This document shows, piece after piece, positions 1-6,185 of a stretch of DNA of 12,548 nt. Each line of letters opens with the position of its first letter. Within the stretch, counting starts at the first letter, position 1. The translations under genes were made by a program, and so were the position numbers. The DNA is from CAZOGW01 sp964579415. GTDB taxonomy: Bacteria > Actinomycetota > Acidimicrobiia > Spongiisociales > UBA5794. The stretch lies in assembly GCA_964579415.1 (NCBI GenBank), contig CAZOGW010000087.1, forward strand, positions 1 through 12,548, written 5' to 3'. Under the pieces are notes generated by a model. The model was not told the origin of the DNA and searched no databases. It saw only the letters and a list, made by a program, of their open reading frames with translations.

Positions 1-743
1 GGTCGGTTGCTGGATGCGGGCACGCTTCAGCGACTCGGTCGGATTCGCGCCCAGATAGCCGGGCCTGGTCCAGAAGTCATCGAAGTAGGTCGGATCGTCA
101 TCGACGATGCGATCGATCAGTGTCGTGAATACACCCGTGTAGCCGAAGGCGATCTTTGGGTAGTTGAACCACGCGCGCGGCGGGAAGCCCATGCGCGTGA
201 CTTCCTGCAGCGCTTCGCGCTCTTCCTGGTTCAGGCCGGCATACATGTCGCCGCTGCCGCCCGGATCGAGCGCGTCCACGATCTGCGGAAACTTGTCCCA
301 CAGAATGCGCATCGCGTGAGCCTGCACGGTGAAGACATTCGGGATCGCGACGGGCGAGCCATGGACGAAGGGAATGCAGCCATCCCACACACCCGGCTGC
401 GTCTCGACGCAGCCGATCGTCTTGAAGGCGCCGCCGCTGCCGCCGTAGACGTAGCCGAAGGGACGATGCTTGCCGTACATGTCGGCGGCAAGTTCGCGTG
501 AGNNNNNNNNNNGTACATCGAGAACAGCAGCTCGGTGTCGCGAAAGCCGCCGTGCACGTAGCGATGACGTACGGGGGTGTCGCGCCATTCGTCGATATCC
601 AGATAGGGCTTGTCGTACTTCACGGTGCCGCCCTGCGGCGCTGCCGGCTCGCTTGCTGCAGATGCATTGAATGAATATCCGGCCAGCGTGCCGCCCACCA
701 GCGTTGCACCGGCCTGAACGAATGTTCGACGATCGATCGTCAT
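1..743 (-). CDS. Tat-exported alpha/beta-hydrolase-like protein, partial and broken by an assembly gap
   Basis: The gene reads leftward from the ATG at 741-743, with an AGGGGG ribosome site at 750-755. The first 77 residues start with a twin-arginine signal (MTIDRRTFVQAGATLVGG) and an Ala-rich cleavage region. After the N-run the same strand, in a different frame, stays open for 167 codons to the window edge. That part contains YVYGGSGGAF, a G-x-S-x-G nucleophile elbow, followed by GVWDGCIPFVHG, DPGGSGDMYAGL and PPRAWFNYPKIAF. The Tat signal and elbow suggest a periplasmic serine hydrolase or esterase-like protein; I do not recognise the substrate. The two halves are out of frame across exactly 10 Ns, so the gap length is a placeholder. 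In alpha/beta hydrolases the elbow normally follows several core strands, so a sizeable middle part is probably missing. The C-terminus, including any catalytic Asp and His, lies outside the window. Confidence 0.7.
503..512. other. Assembly gap (10 N)
   Basis: Ten consecutive Ns lie inside the leftmost gene. The reading frame before the gap (codons starting at 743, 740 and so on) and the open frame after it (starting at 501) differ by one phase if the gap is counted as 10 bases. The number 10 is therefore probably a scaffolding placeholder. Any protein predicted straight through the gap is chimeric. Confidence 0.98.
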
Positions 744-811
744 GAGTAGCCCCCTGCTGCTTTCAGAATTTCTTGGTGACGTTGTGGGCTCGATGCCTCA
801 TCTCTTTGCAT

Positions 812-840
812 CTATACATCAATAACTATACGTTGTATAG
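812..840. promoter_or_regulatory. Candidate TetR-type operator in the divergent promoter region
   Basis: Positions 826-840 read CTATAC-GTT-GTATAG, a perfect 6-bp inverted repeat with a 3-bp spacer. An extra CTATAC half-site sits at 812-817, 14 bases away in the same orientation. The block lies between the minus-strand Tat hydrolase (start 743) and the plus-strand TetR gene (start 988). It is markedly AT-rich compared with its surroundings, as expected for a promoter. Autoregulation and control of the hydrolase by the neighbouring TetR protein are inferred from position and symmetry only. Confidence 0.5.
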
Positions 841-987
841 GCTCGATACCGAGGCCCGCCGAACATGGATGATGAATCGGAGCAGGTGTGTGCACGCAGC
901 GTCGTGACGGCTCGATGACCGATGCGGCGGTCGAGTAAGATCGCGCGACTTCGCACATCGCGGACGCAGGCGTTTCAAGGGACAGCA

Positions 988-1683
988 GTGGCAGATCTGG
1001 ATCGAAAACGAATAGCGACAACGGCACTGGCCGTCGTCGACAAGGCCGGTGTGGCCGGGTTCAGCATGCGGGCAGTGGCCAAGGCGCTCGGTGTCACGCC
1101 GATGGCGCTGTATCACCACGTTCGCAACAAGGCCGAACTGATCACGTTGATGATGGATGTGGCCAACAGCGAATCGCCGCTGCCGCCCTCCACGGACGAC
1201 TGGCGCGAGGATCTCTGGAACATGGCGCGCATGTCGCGTCAGAGCATGCTGGCGCATCCGCAGTTCATGCACCTGCGTCGTGTCCACAGAGCCTGGACAC
1301 CGTCGGTGCTTCGACTCACGGAGCGGTGGGTGACATTGTGGCAGCAGAGTGGGCTCAGCCTCACGAACGCGGTTCGCGCGGCGGCGGCAAGCAGCATGGC
1401 CGTGATCGGGCTCGTGCGCGAGGAGTCCATGTTCCATGAGATAGACAAACCGGATCCCGAGATGCTTTCGTGGCTGCCGGGGGCGCGCACGCTTTTCGAT
1501 GTACGGATCGATCCGGCCCTGCAGTTCGAGATGGTGGTCCGTGCGCTCATCGACGGCTTGCACAGGGCGTTGAGCCAGGAACAGGTGTCCGCGACTGCTG
1601 CCGTGAAGGGCGGCGCCGCGAAGAAGGTACGCACCGCGCCAGCTCGAACTGCGAAGAAATCAGGTTCCCGTCGCGTTCGCTGA
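988..1683 (+). CDS. TetR/AcrR-family transcriptional regulator
   Basis: A 231-residue one-component repressor-type regulator. The N-terminal DNA-binding domain is clear: helices around residues 6-21, then FSMRAVAKALGVTPMALYHHVRNK (about 25-48), the TetR helix-turn-helix with its typical LYHHVRNKAEL ending. The rest is a helical ligand/dimer domain that does not show its ligand. I prefer the GTG start at 988, because AAGGGA at 977-982 is correctly spaced and the domain begins a few residues later. An in-frame ATG at 922 would add 22 residues that do not look like the family. The last 27 or so residues are rich in Lys, Arg and Ala (GGAAKKVRTAP...SGSRRVR), an unusual histone-like basic tail. It is divergent from the Tat hydrolase, which it may regulate. 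Confidence 0.88.
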   Translation: MADLDRKRIATTALAVVDKAGVAGFSMRAVAKALGVTPMALYHHVRNKAELITLMMDVANSESPLPPSTDDWREDLWNMARMSRQSMLAHPQFMHLRRVHRAWTPSVLRLTERWVTLWQQSGLSLTNAVRAAAASSMAVIGLVREESMFHEIDKPDPEMLSWLPGARTLFDVRIDPALQFEMVVRALIDGLHRALSQEQVSATAAVKGGAAKKVRTAPARTAKKSGSRRVR

Positions 1684-1716
1684 GTGCCGCGTTACACATC
1701 GGTGTCAGTGCGGCAC
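1684..1716 (+). terminator. Hairpin just after the TetR stop codon
   Basis: Perfect 7-bp arms, GTGCCGC at 1684-1690 and GCGGCAC at 1710-1716, begin directly after the TGA at 1681-1683. Inside them a second pair, ACAC (1694-1697) and GTGT (1702-1705), can form around a 4-base loop. No clear T-run follows, so an intrinsic terminator is possible but not proven; it could equally be an mRNA 3'-end stabiliser. Confidence 0.35.
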
Positions 1717-1824
1717 CTGTACTTCGGCGTCGACGAACATCCCCGCGGTCTGTGACGGAAATTCCGAACCCCGGTGCGGCGCGAAATGGGCGACACTGCC
1801 GGCCGAGCAGGTTTCGCGAGGACG

Positions 1825-2001
1825 ATGATGATGGCTGCCACCAGGAAGAAATCGTCGAAAAAGAAGAGCAGTGCGCCCAAGGCCGACTGGGCTGAAACGA
1901 TGAAGAAGGCGCTGGCAAGCAAGCGTCCGGCGGGCGGTTGGCCGGAGCAGGGAAAACCGCGGGACTCTGCGGTCAAGAAGCTGAGAAAGAATGTGTTCTG
2001 A
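1825..2001 (+). CDS. Small lysine-rich basic protein, unknown function
   Basis: A very short ORF of 56-58 residues, depending on which of three consecutive ATGs (1825, 1828, 1831) is used. GAGGAC at 1818-1823 could serve as ribosome site for the second or third. The protein starts with a TRKKSSKKKSS cluster, then ADWAETMKKALASKRPAGGWPEQGKP, ending KKLRKNVF. I count 13 Lys and 4 Arg against 4 acidic residues, so it is strongly positive. There is no signal peptide or membrane segment. Such proteins can bind nucleic acid, but I recognise no family. An in-frame ATG at 1774 lacks a ribosome site. It lies about 140 bases after the TetR gene on the same strand and converges on the amidohydrolase. 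The composition, with two Trp in a structured-looking core, makes a real gene more likely than not. Confidence 0.5.
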   Translation: MMMAATRKKSSKKKSSAPKADWAETMKKALASKRPAGGWPEQGKPRDSAVKKLRKNVF

Positions 2002-2132
2002 CTCCCGATGCCCATGTACCTCACCCAGGGCCGATGACGGGGGCCGGGAAGATCCAGAAGACGCAGTTGCGCAAGCCGCATTGGGAAGGGCGCAATCGCG
2101 CAGTCAACTGATCCGATGCCGGATGCGCGGAT

Positions 2133-2966
2133 TCACTCCAGCGAGAACAGCCGGCTCGCATTGCCCCAGCGGATCTTCCGCTTCTCTTCGTCGGTCAGGT
2201 TCAGCCGCTCCAGCGCATCCACCGATTGCTGCAGCGACAGTTGCGGAAAATCCGAGCCGAGCAGCACGTTGTCGATGCCCACGTTGCGCAGCGTCCAGAC
2301 AAATTCGTCTGCGAGAGGCGAGTCCGCCACCAGCGTGACAGTGGCAGAGAGGTCGAAATGGATGTTGTCCTCCATGAGGTTCTCGGCCGTGCGCGCCAGC
2401 ACGAGAGTGTTCCAGAAGCGGAATTCGAGCGCGCCGAGATGAGTGAATACGAAGTGGGTCTTCGGGCACTGCAAGGCCAGGTTGAACAGCTTCTGGTTGT
2501 CGCCGGGAAGGATATTCGCGTTGTCGAACAGCACGACGAATCCGAGTTCACCGGCGAGCCTCGTGACGGCGAGGACGCGATCATCCGCCGCATCGAACTT
2601 CTGAGTATGCGGATGCAGCTTGATCGCCTTGACGCCGCGGCCGGCCAGCCGCTTCAGCTCGGTGAAAGCAGCGTCGCCGTCGTAGGGATGCACTGAAGCG
2701 ATGGGCAGCAGCTTCGGATAGCGCCCGGCGAGTGCGATGAGCTCGTCGTTCTTTGCGCGGGTTTGCGCCAGCTCGCCGCGGCGCGCCATGTGAATCGCGC
2801 CGAAGCCGGTAACGTGCTGCCCGCTGGACTCGACCTGGGCCAGGTACTGCTTCACTGACTCTTCGCCACTCCATATGTGGACGTGGACGTCGAAAATCCG
2901 GTCGTCGGCCTGCGTCAGCGAAGCCAGCGAGAGCAAGAGCAATCCGGTCAGACATCCTGACTTCAT
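2133..2966 (-). CDS. Exported amidohydrolase-2 family protein (metal-dependent TIM-barrel hydrolase)
   Basis: A 277-residue protein with an N-terminal Sec signal (MKSGCLTGLLLLSLASLTQA, cleavage expected near residue 20) and a strong AGGAGG ribosome site seven bases before the ATG. The mature part has the layout of the amidohydrolase-2 group that includes ACMSD-type decarboxylases. DVHVHIW carries the metal-binding H-x-H (His28, His30), then come AIKLHPH (114-120), FVFTHLGAL with His176, VLLGSDFP with Asp239, and a WGNASRLF ending typical of the family. At the place where family members usually have a metal-binding His after strand 5 (V-x-x-H-x-G), this protein reads VVLFDNAN, with Asp148. The likely activity is periplasmic hydrolysis or decarboxylation of a small carbonyl compound; the substrate is not evident. 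It stands alone on its strand and converges with the small basic-protein gene. Confidence 0.85.
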   Translation of the reverse strand: MKSGCLTGLLLLSLASLTQADDRIFDVHVHIWSGEESVKQYLAQVESSGQHVTGFGAIHMARRGELAQTRAKNDELIALAGRYPKLLPIASVHPYDGDAAFTELKRLAGRGVKAIKLHPHTQKFDAADDRVLAVTRLAGELGFVVLFDNANILPGDNQKLFNLALQCPKTHFVFTHLGALEFRFWNTLVLARTAENLMEDNIHFDLSATVTLVADSPLADEFVWTLRNVGIDNVLLGSDFPQLSLQQSVDALERLNLTDEEKRKIRWGNASRLFSLE

Positions 2967-3184
2967 CGGTGCGCCTCCTGAGAATCGAGGCGGCCACCGT
3001 ATACCCGGTGCTGCTGCGGGTACAGACGCATGCTTCAGTGCGATGTCTGTCCAGGGTCAGTCGCGAGCATTGGAGCTGCAGATGAAAGTGCAAGGGAAAG
3101 GTCTAAATCCGACACGCATCGCACTTCCGCCACCTGCCCGCGGATCCACTACGCCCGACCCTCAAGGCATGCCTTTTCAAGGCC

Positions 3185-3349
3185 GAAGTACGCAGTTACA
3201 ACCAGGCCTCCGGCATGAATCAGATCAGGCAGGCGGTGGAGCATCTCGAGGAAGCCACCACCCGCAACACACTGCTCGTCGGTGAGAACACCGGCGCCGC
3301 AGGCCGCCTGCGCGGTCAGGCCGCGCGCTGGCCAGCGCAACGACGCTGA
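3185..3349 (+). pseudogene. Remnant of a methyl-accepting chemotaxis protein C-terminal tail
   Basis: One frame reads NQASGMNQIRQAVEHLEE followed by ATTRNTLLVGENTGAAGRLRGQAARW and a TGA at 3347-3349. This follows the conserved end of the chemoreceptor signalling domain, of general form QASGIEQVNQAVxxMDExTQQNAxLVEE-AAA-SLxxQAxxL, with the same spacing. The match covers only the distal coiled-coil arm. The HAMP, sensor and hairpin-tip parts are absent, and upstream codons in this frame show no chemoreceptor pattern. No start codon or ribosome site is evident. After QAAR the frame seems to shift: the sequence continues as LASATTLTSEQVREEV in another frame to a stop at 3394-3396. It looks like a decayed fragment left after a deletion or rearrangement. 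Confidence 0.55.
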
Positions 3350-3402
3350 CGTCGGAGCAGGTGCGCGAGGAAGTACTGAATACGCGAGCTGCGTAGTGCG
3401 CA

Positions 3403-3497
3403 GAAATGCAGAAATGGGGACATTCCTCATTTCTGCCTGCCTCGCGTCGGACGGTCGCGAAATGCGGGGAAATGAGGAATGTCCCCATTTCCATTTC
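3403..3497. repeat. REPIN-like element: two inverted REP-type palindromes
   Basis: A perfect 23-bp inverted repeat has arms at 3411-3433 and 3469-3491 and a 35-base spacer. Each arm is itself a near-palindrome, GAAATGGGG...CCTCATTTC, with an ACATT centre. An extra GAAATG copy flanks the left arm (3403-3408), and its complement CATTTC flanks the right arm (3492-3497), so the paired unit spans about 95 bases. The spacer holds a small inner palindrome, TCGCG (3442-3446) with CGCGA (3456-3460). Two inverted REPs in this arrangement match the REPIN design, which is mobilised by REP-associated tyrosine transposases (RAYTs) of the IS200 type. No such transposase is in the window, so the element would be moved in trans. 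It could also form a strong cruciform or RNA hairpin. Confidence 0.75.
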
Positions 3498-3664
3498 CAA
3501 GCACGACCTGCTGTAAGGATCGCTGACTGGTCTTGATGAGAAGAATGAGCAGATGAGGCTCTTCTTGTGGGTCGGTCGAGGAATTCCCGTCCGCGTTTTC
3601 CATCACTGGACTCGCTCCGCGCGCTGCCGCAGGCTTGGGTGCGGTCAGGCTGCGGAGAACGTTC

Positions 3665-4552
3665 ATGAAAATCGGATTACAGGTCCCCAACTTCACCTGG
3701 CCGGGCGGAGCCGCGACCATCGGCGCCACGCTGGCGGACATTGCGCGGGCCGCCGACGATGCCGGCTTTCACAGCCTCTGGGTCATGGACCATTTTTTCC
3801 AGATTACTTACGTCGGCCCGCCAGAGAACGACATGCTGGAAGGGTATGCCGCGCTGGGTTTCATGGCGGCCGTGACGAAACGCATCCGGCTCGGAACACT
3901 GGTGACCGGCGTGACTTACCGCCACCCGGGAATCCTGATCAAGACGGTGACGACGCTCGATGTCCTCTCCGGCGGCCGCGCCTGGTTCGGCATCGGTGCT
4001 GCCTGGAACGAACAGGAATCGCGCGGTCTCGGCACGCCGTTCCCGCCGATTGGCGTACGTTTCGAGTGGCTGGAGGAAACGCTGCAGATCGCAAGGCAGA
4101 TGTGGTCGACCAACGACGGTCCCTATAAAGGAAAGCATTTCCAGCTCGACCAGACCCTCTGCAGTCCGCAGCCGCTGTCGCGTCCCTATCCGCCGATCAT
4201 GGTGGGCGGCGGTGGAGAGAAGAAGACGCTGAGGCTCGTCGCGCAGTATGCGGATGCCTGCAACCTGTTCGGCGATCCACCTGCAGTCAAGGCCAAGCTG
4301 GCTGTTCTGCGGCAGCATTGCGACCGCCTGGGCAGGGACTTCGACACCATCGACACCACCGTGCTCAACACCGTGCACCTCGCACCGGGGAAAATGAGCG
4401 TCGGCGACGTGGTCGAAAAATGTCGTGCGCTCGCGGCGGTGGGCGTGAAGCACGTCATCTTCAACATGCCGAACGTGCACGAGATCGCGCCCATCGAAAA
4501 ATTCGGTCGCGAGATCATCCCGGCCGTGGCGGATTTCCAGGGGAAGGTCTGA
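3665..4552 (+). CDS. LLM-class F420-dependent oxidoreductase
   Basis: A 295-residue luciferase-like (bacterial luciferase superfamily) TIM-barrel enzyme. It starts MKIGLQVPNFTWPGG, followed by ADDAGFHSLWVMDHFFQ (31-46), LEGYAALGFMAAVTKRIRLG, TGVTYRHPGILIKTVTTLDVLSGGRAWFGIGAAWNEQE (about 81-118) and PPIMVGGGGEKKTLRLVAQYADACNLF (176-202). This pattern fits the TIGR03560-type F420 group known from actinobacteria; the cofactor (F420 rather than FMN) is inferred from family resemblance. The enzyme is cytoplasmic with no signal sequence. GGAG at 3654-3657 stands 7 bases before the ATG at 3665; an in-frame ATG at 3635 would only add non-family residues. It is the first of three same-strand genes, 101 bases before the FAD oxidase, and probably carries out a hydride-transfer step on the same substrate class. 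Confidence 0.9.
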   Translation: MKIGLQVPNFTWPGGAATIGATLADIARAADDAGFHSLWVMDHFFQITYVGPPENDMLEGYAALGFMAAVTKRIRLGTLVTGVTYRHPGILIKTVTTLDVLSGGRAWFGIGAAWNEQESRGLGTPFPPIGVRFEWLEETLQIARQMWSTNDGPYKGKHFQLDQTLCSPQPLSRPYPPIMVGGGGEKKTLRLVAQYADACNLFGDPPAVKAKLAVLRQHCDRLGRDFDTIDTTVLNTVHLAPGKMSVGDVVEKCRALAAVGVKHVIFNMPNVHEIAPIEKFGREIIPAVADFQGKV

Positions 4553-4584
4553 TCAATTCTTCCGTCACTTCGGTGGGGACGGGC

Positions 4585-4613
4585 TTGCATTCATCCAGGG
4601 GCGGGCTTTTACT
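4585..4613 (+). promoter_or_regulatory. Possible promoter before the FAD oxidase
   Basis: TTGCAT (4585-4590) and TTTACT (4608-4613) are 17 bases apart and resemble a weak sigma-70 -35/-10 pair, 40 bases before the oxidase start at 4654. This could give the oxidase and crotonase genes their own transcript. Each hexamer deviates from consensus at two or more positions, so the call is weak. Confidence 0.2.
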
Positions 4614-4653
4614 AGCGACGCAAAATACAACGATGCCAGGGGAGAATGCGTCT

Positions 4654-6144
4654 ATGCAGCGTCGCCGCTTCCTGCAGCTCTCATTGTGGGCCACTGCCGC
4701 CCTCCCATCCGGTTACGTACTTGCCGCTCGCACCGGTCGTGCGCCGTCCGTCGATGCGGTTACCGGCGAGGGTCGCGAGATCACGCTGCCCGGCAGCGAC
4801 ATCGACGAACTCGCGGCGCAGCTCACCGGTGACCTGCTGCTCGCAGGCGATCAGGGCTACGACACCGCACGTCTGATACTGAATCCGTCATTCGACAAAC
4901 ATCCTGCACTGATCGCGCTGCCCGTCACCGCGCAGGATGTGCAGGCGACCGTCCGGTTCGCGAAAGCTCACCAGTTGCTGGTGGCGGTGAAGTGCGGCGG
5001 GCACAGCCATTCCGGGCAGTCGACCTGCGACAAGGGTCTGCTGATCGATCTGGCGAAACTTCGTGGGGTGCGCGTCGATCCGCAACAGCGTCGCGCATGG
5101 GTGCAGGGCGGTACGCTGCTCGGTCAGGTGGATCGGGAATGCATGAGTCACGGACTGGTGACGCCGCTGGGGACCGTATCGCACACCGGCGTGGGCGGAC
5201 TGACCCTGGGCGGCGGCTTCGGACGTCTCTCCCGGCACTATGGGCTGGCGATCGACAATCTCGAGTCGGTGGACGTGGTGACGGCCGACGGTGAGCTGCG
5301 TCATGCCAGCGAGAAGGAAAATGCCGATCTGTTCTGGGGTGTACGCGGCGGCAGCGGCAATTTCGGTGTCGTCACGATGTTCGAGTTTCGCCTGCACCCG
5401 CGACAGCGCGGGGTGATTGCCGGTTCGGTCAGTTTTCCGTCGAGCAAGGCGCGCGATGCGCTGAGCATGTGGGCCGACTATGCACCGACGGCTTCGGAAG
5501 ATTTCTATGTCGATCCCGTACTGGCGCTGCCGCCCGGTGGCGCTCCAGGCAGCATTTCTCTCGAGGTGTGCTATTCCGGTTCGCCCACAGGTGCAGAGGC
5601 CGCACTTGCGCCCATCCGGAAATTGGGTACGCCCGCCAGCGACAGCATCAAGGCCATGGACTACGTGGATGTGCAGCGCGCCAATGACTCGGGCGATTCG
5701 CGCGCCATTGCGTCGTATATGAAGAGCGGCTTTGTCACCCGGCTGCCGGGCGAACTCGTCTCGGCCATTGTGGACGGCATCCGGCCGGATCCCCGGCGCA
5801 TGACGTTGCTGTTCTTTCAGCACTGCGGCGGCGCTCCTTCGCGGGTACCCGAAGCAGCCACTGCGTTCGCTCACCGCGATGCCGTCGCCAACATGATGGC
5901 GGTCGTTGGCTATCAGCAGGGCAGCGATCCCGCCGATCACATCGCTGCCACGCGCAGCTACTGGAAGGGACTCGAGCCATTCACGCGCGGCTTCTATGTG
6001 AACGACATGGCGCGTGAAGCAACCTCCGCGGAGATCAACGATAACTATCGCAGCAACTATCAGCGGCTGGTTGCGCTGAAGAACAAATACGATCCGACCA
6101 ACCTGTTCCGGTTGAATGCCAACATCAAGCCGACGGATGCGTGA
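4654..6144 (+). CDS. Tat-exported FAD-linked oxidase, berberine-bridge enzyme type
   Basis: A 496-residue flavoprotein. The start ATG at 4654 is chosen because AGGGGAG lies at 4638-4644 and the product then begins with a twin-arginine signal, MQRRRFLQLSLWATAALP. The PCMH-type FAD-binding domain follows: PVTAQDVQATVRFA, CGGHSHSG (114-121) with the histidine expected to attach FAD (His117), PLGTVSHTGVGGLTLGGGFG (171-190), and FWGVRGGSGNFGVVT. The C-terminal BBE segment reads NYQRLVALKNKYDPTNLFRLNANI. In bicovalent members a cysteine sits where this protein has Val175, so FAD is probably attached through the histidine only. Such enzymes oxidise alcohols, sugars or phenolic/alkaloid compounds with O2; the substrate is unknown. 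Export to the periplasm contrasts with its cytoplasmic-looking neighbours in the likely operon. Confidence 0.9.
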   Translation: MQRRRFLQLSLWATAALPSGYVLAARTGRAPSVDAVTGEGREITLPGSDIDELAAQLTGDLLLAGDQGYDTARLILNPSFDKHPALIALPVTAQDVQATVRFAKAHQLLVAVKCGGHSHSGQSTCDKGLLIDLAKLRGVRVDPQQRRAWVQGGTLLGQVDRECMSHGLVTPLGTVSHTGVGGLTLGGGFGRLSRHYGLAIDNLESVDVVTADGELRHASEKENADLFWGVRGGSGNFGVVTMFEFRLHPRQRGVIAGSVSFPSSKARDALSMWADYAPTASEDFYVDPVLALPPGGAPGSISLEVCYSGSPTGAEAALAPIRKLGTPASDSIKAMDYVDVQRANDSGDSRAIASYMKSGFVTRLPGELVSAIVDGIRPDPRRMTLLFFQHCGGAPSRVPEAATAFAHRDAVANMMAVVGYQQGSDPADHIAATRSYWKGLEPFTRGFYVNDMAREATSAEINDNYRSNYQRLVALKNKYDPTNLFRLNANIKPTDA

Positions 6145-6185
6145 CCGGTGGGGACGTCTGAGCTTCGAGCCTCACGTGTGAGTCC

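Larger units (their letters stand above)
2967..3664. other. Long intergenic region without an intact gene
   Basis: About 700 bases separate the divergent amidohydrolase and LLM genes. The open frames here are short and have no family resemblance, apart from the chemoreceptor-like fragment at 3185-3349. The REPIN-like element lies at 3403-3497. Promoters for both flanking genes must lie here or just beyond, but I see no convincing -35/-10 pair. The mix of gene debris and repeat suggests an old insertion/deletion site. Confidence 0.6.

Noticed and set aside
231..743. Continuous 170-residue protein across the N gap
   Set aside because: After the gap this frame gives a Ser/Arg/Ala-rich nonsense product. 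The neighbouring frame gives a coherent hydrolase sequence with GGSGG, so the frame is broken by the artificial gap length.
2067..2095. TTGCGC...GCGCAA inverted repeat between convergent genes
   Set aside because: Only 6-bp arms with a 17-base loop in GC-rich sequence and no T-run; likely chance.
3282..3536. An 84-codon plus-strand open frame across the repeat
   Set aside because: Its codons come mostly from the REPIN palindromes (GTFLIS, NEECPHF); such products are typical spurious calls over REP sequences.
4888..5940. A 350-codon open frame antisense to the FAD oxidase
   Set aside because: Shadow frame, Arg/His-rich, with no domain pattern; the sense frame has clear FAD-binding motifs.
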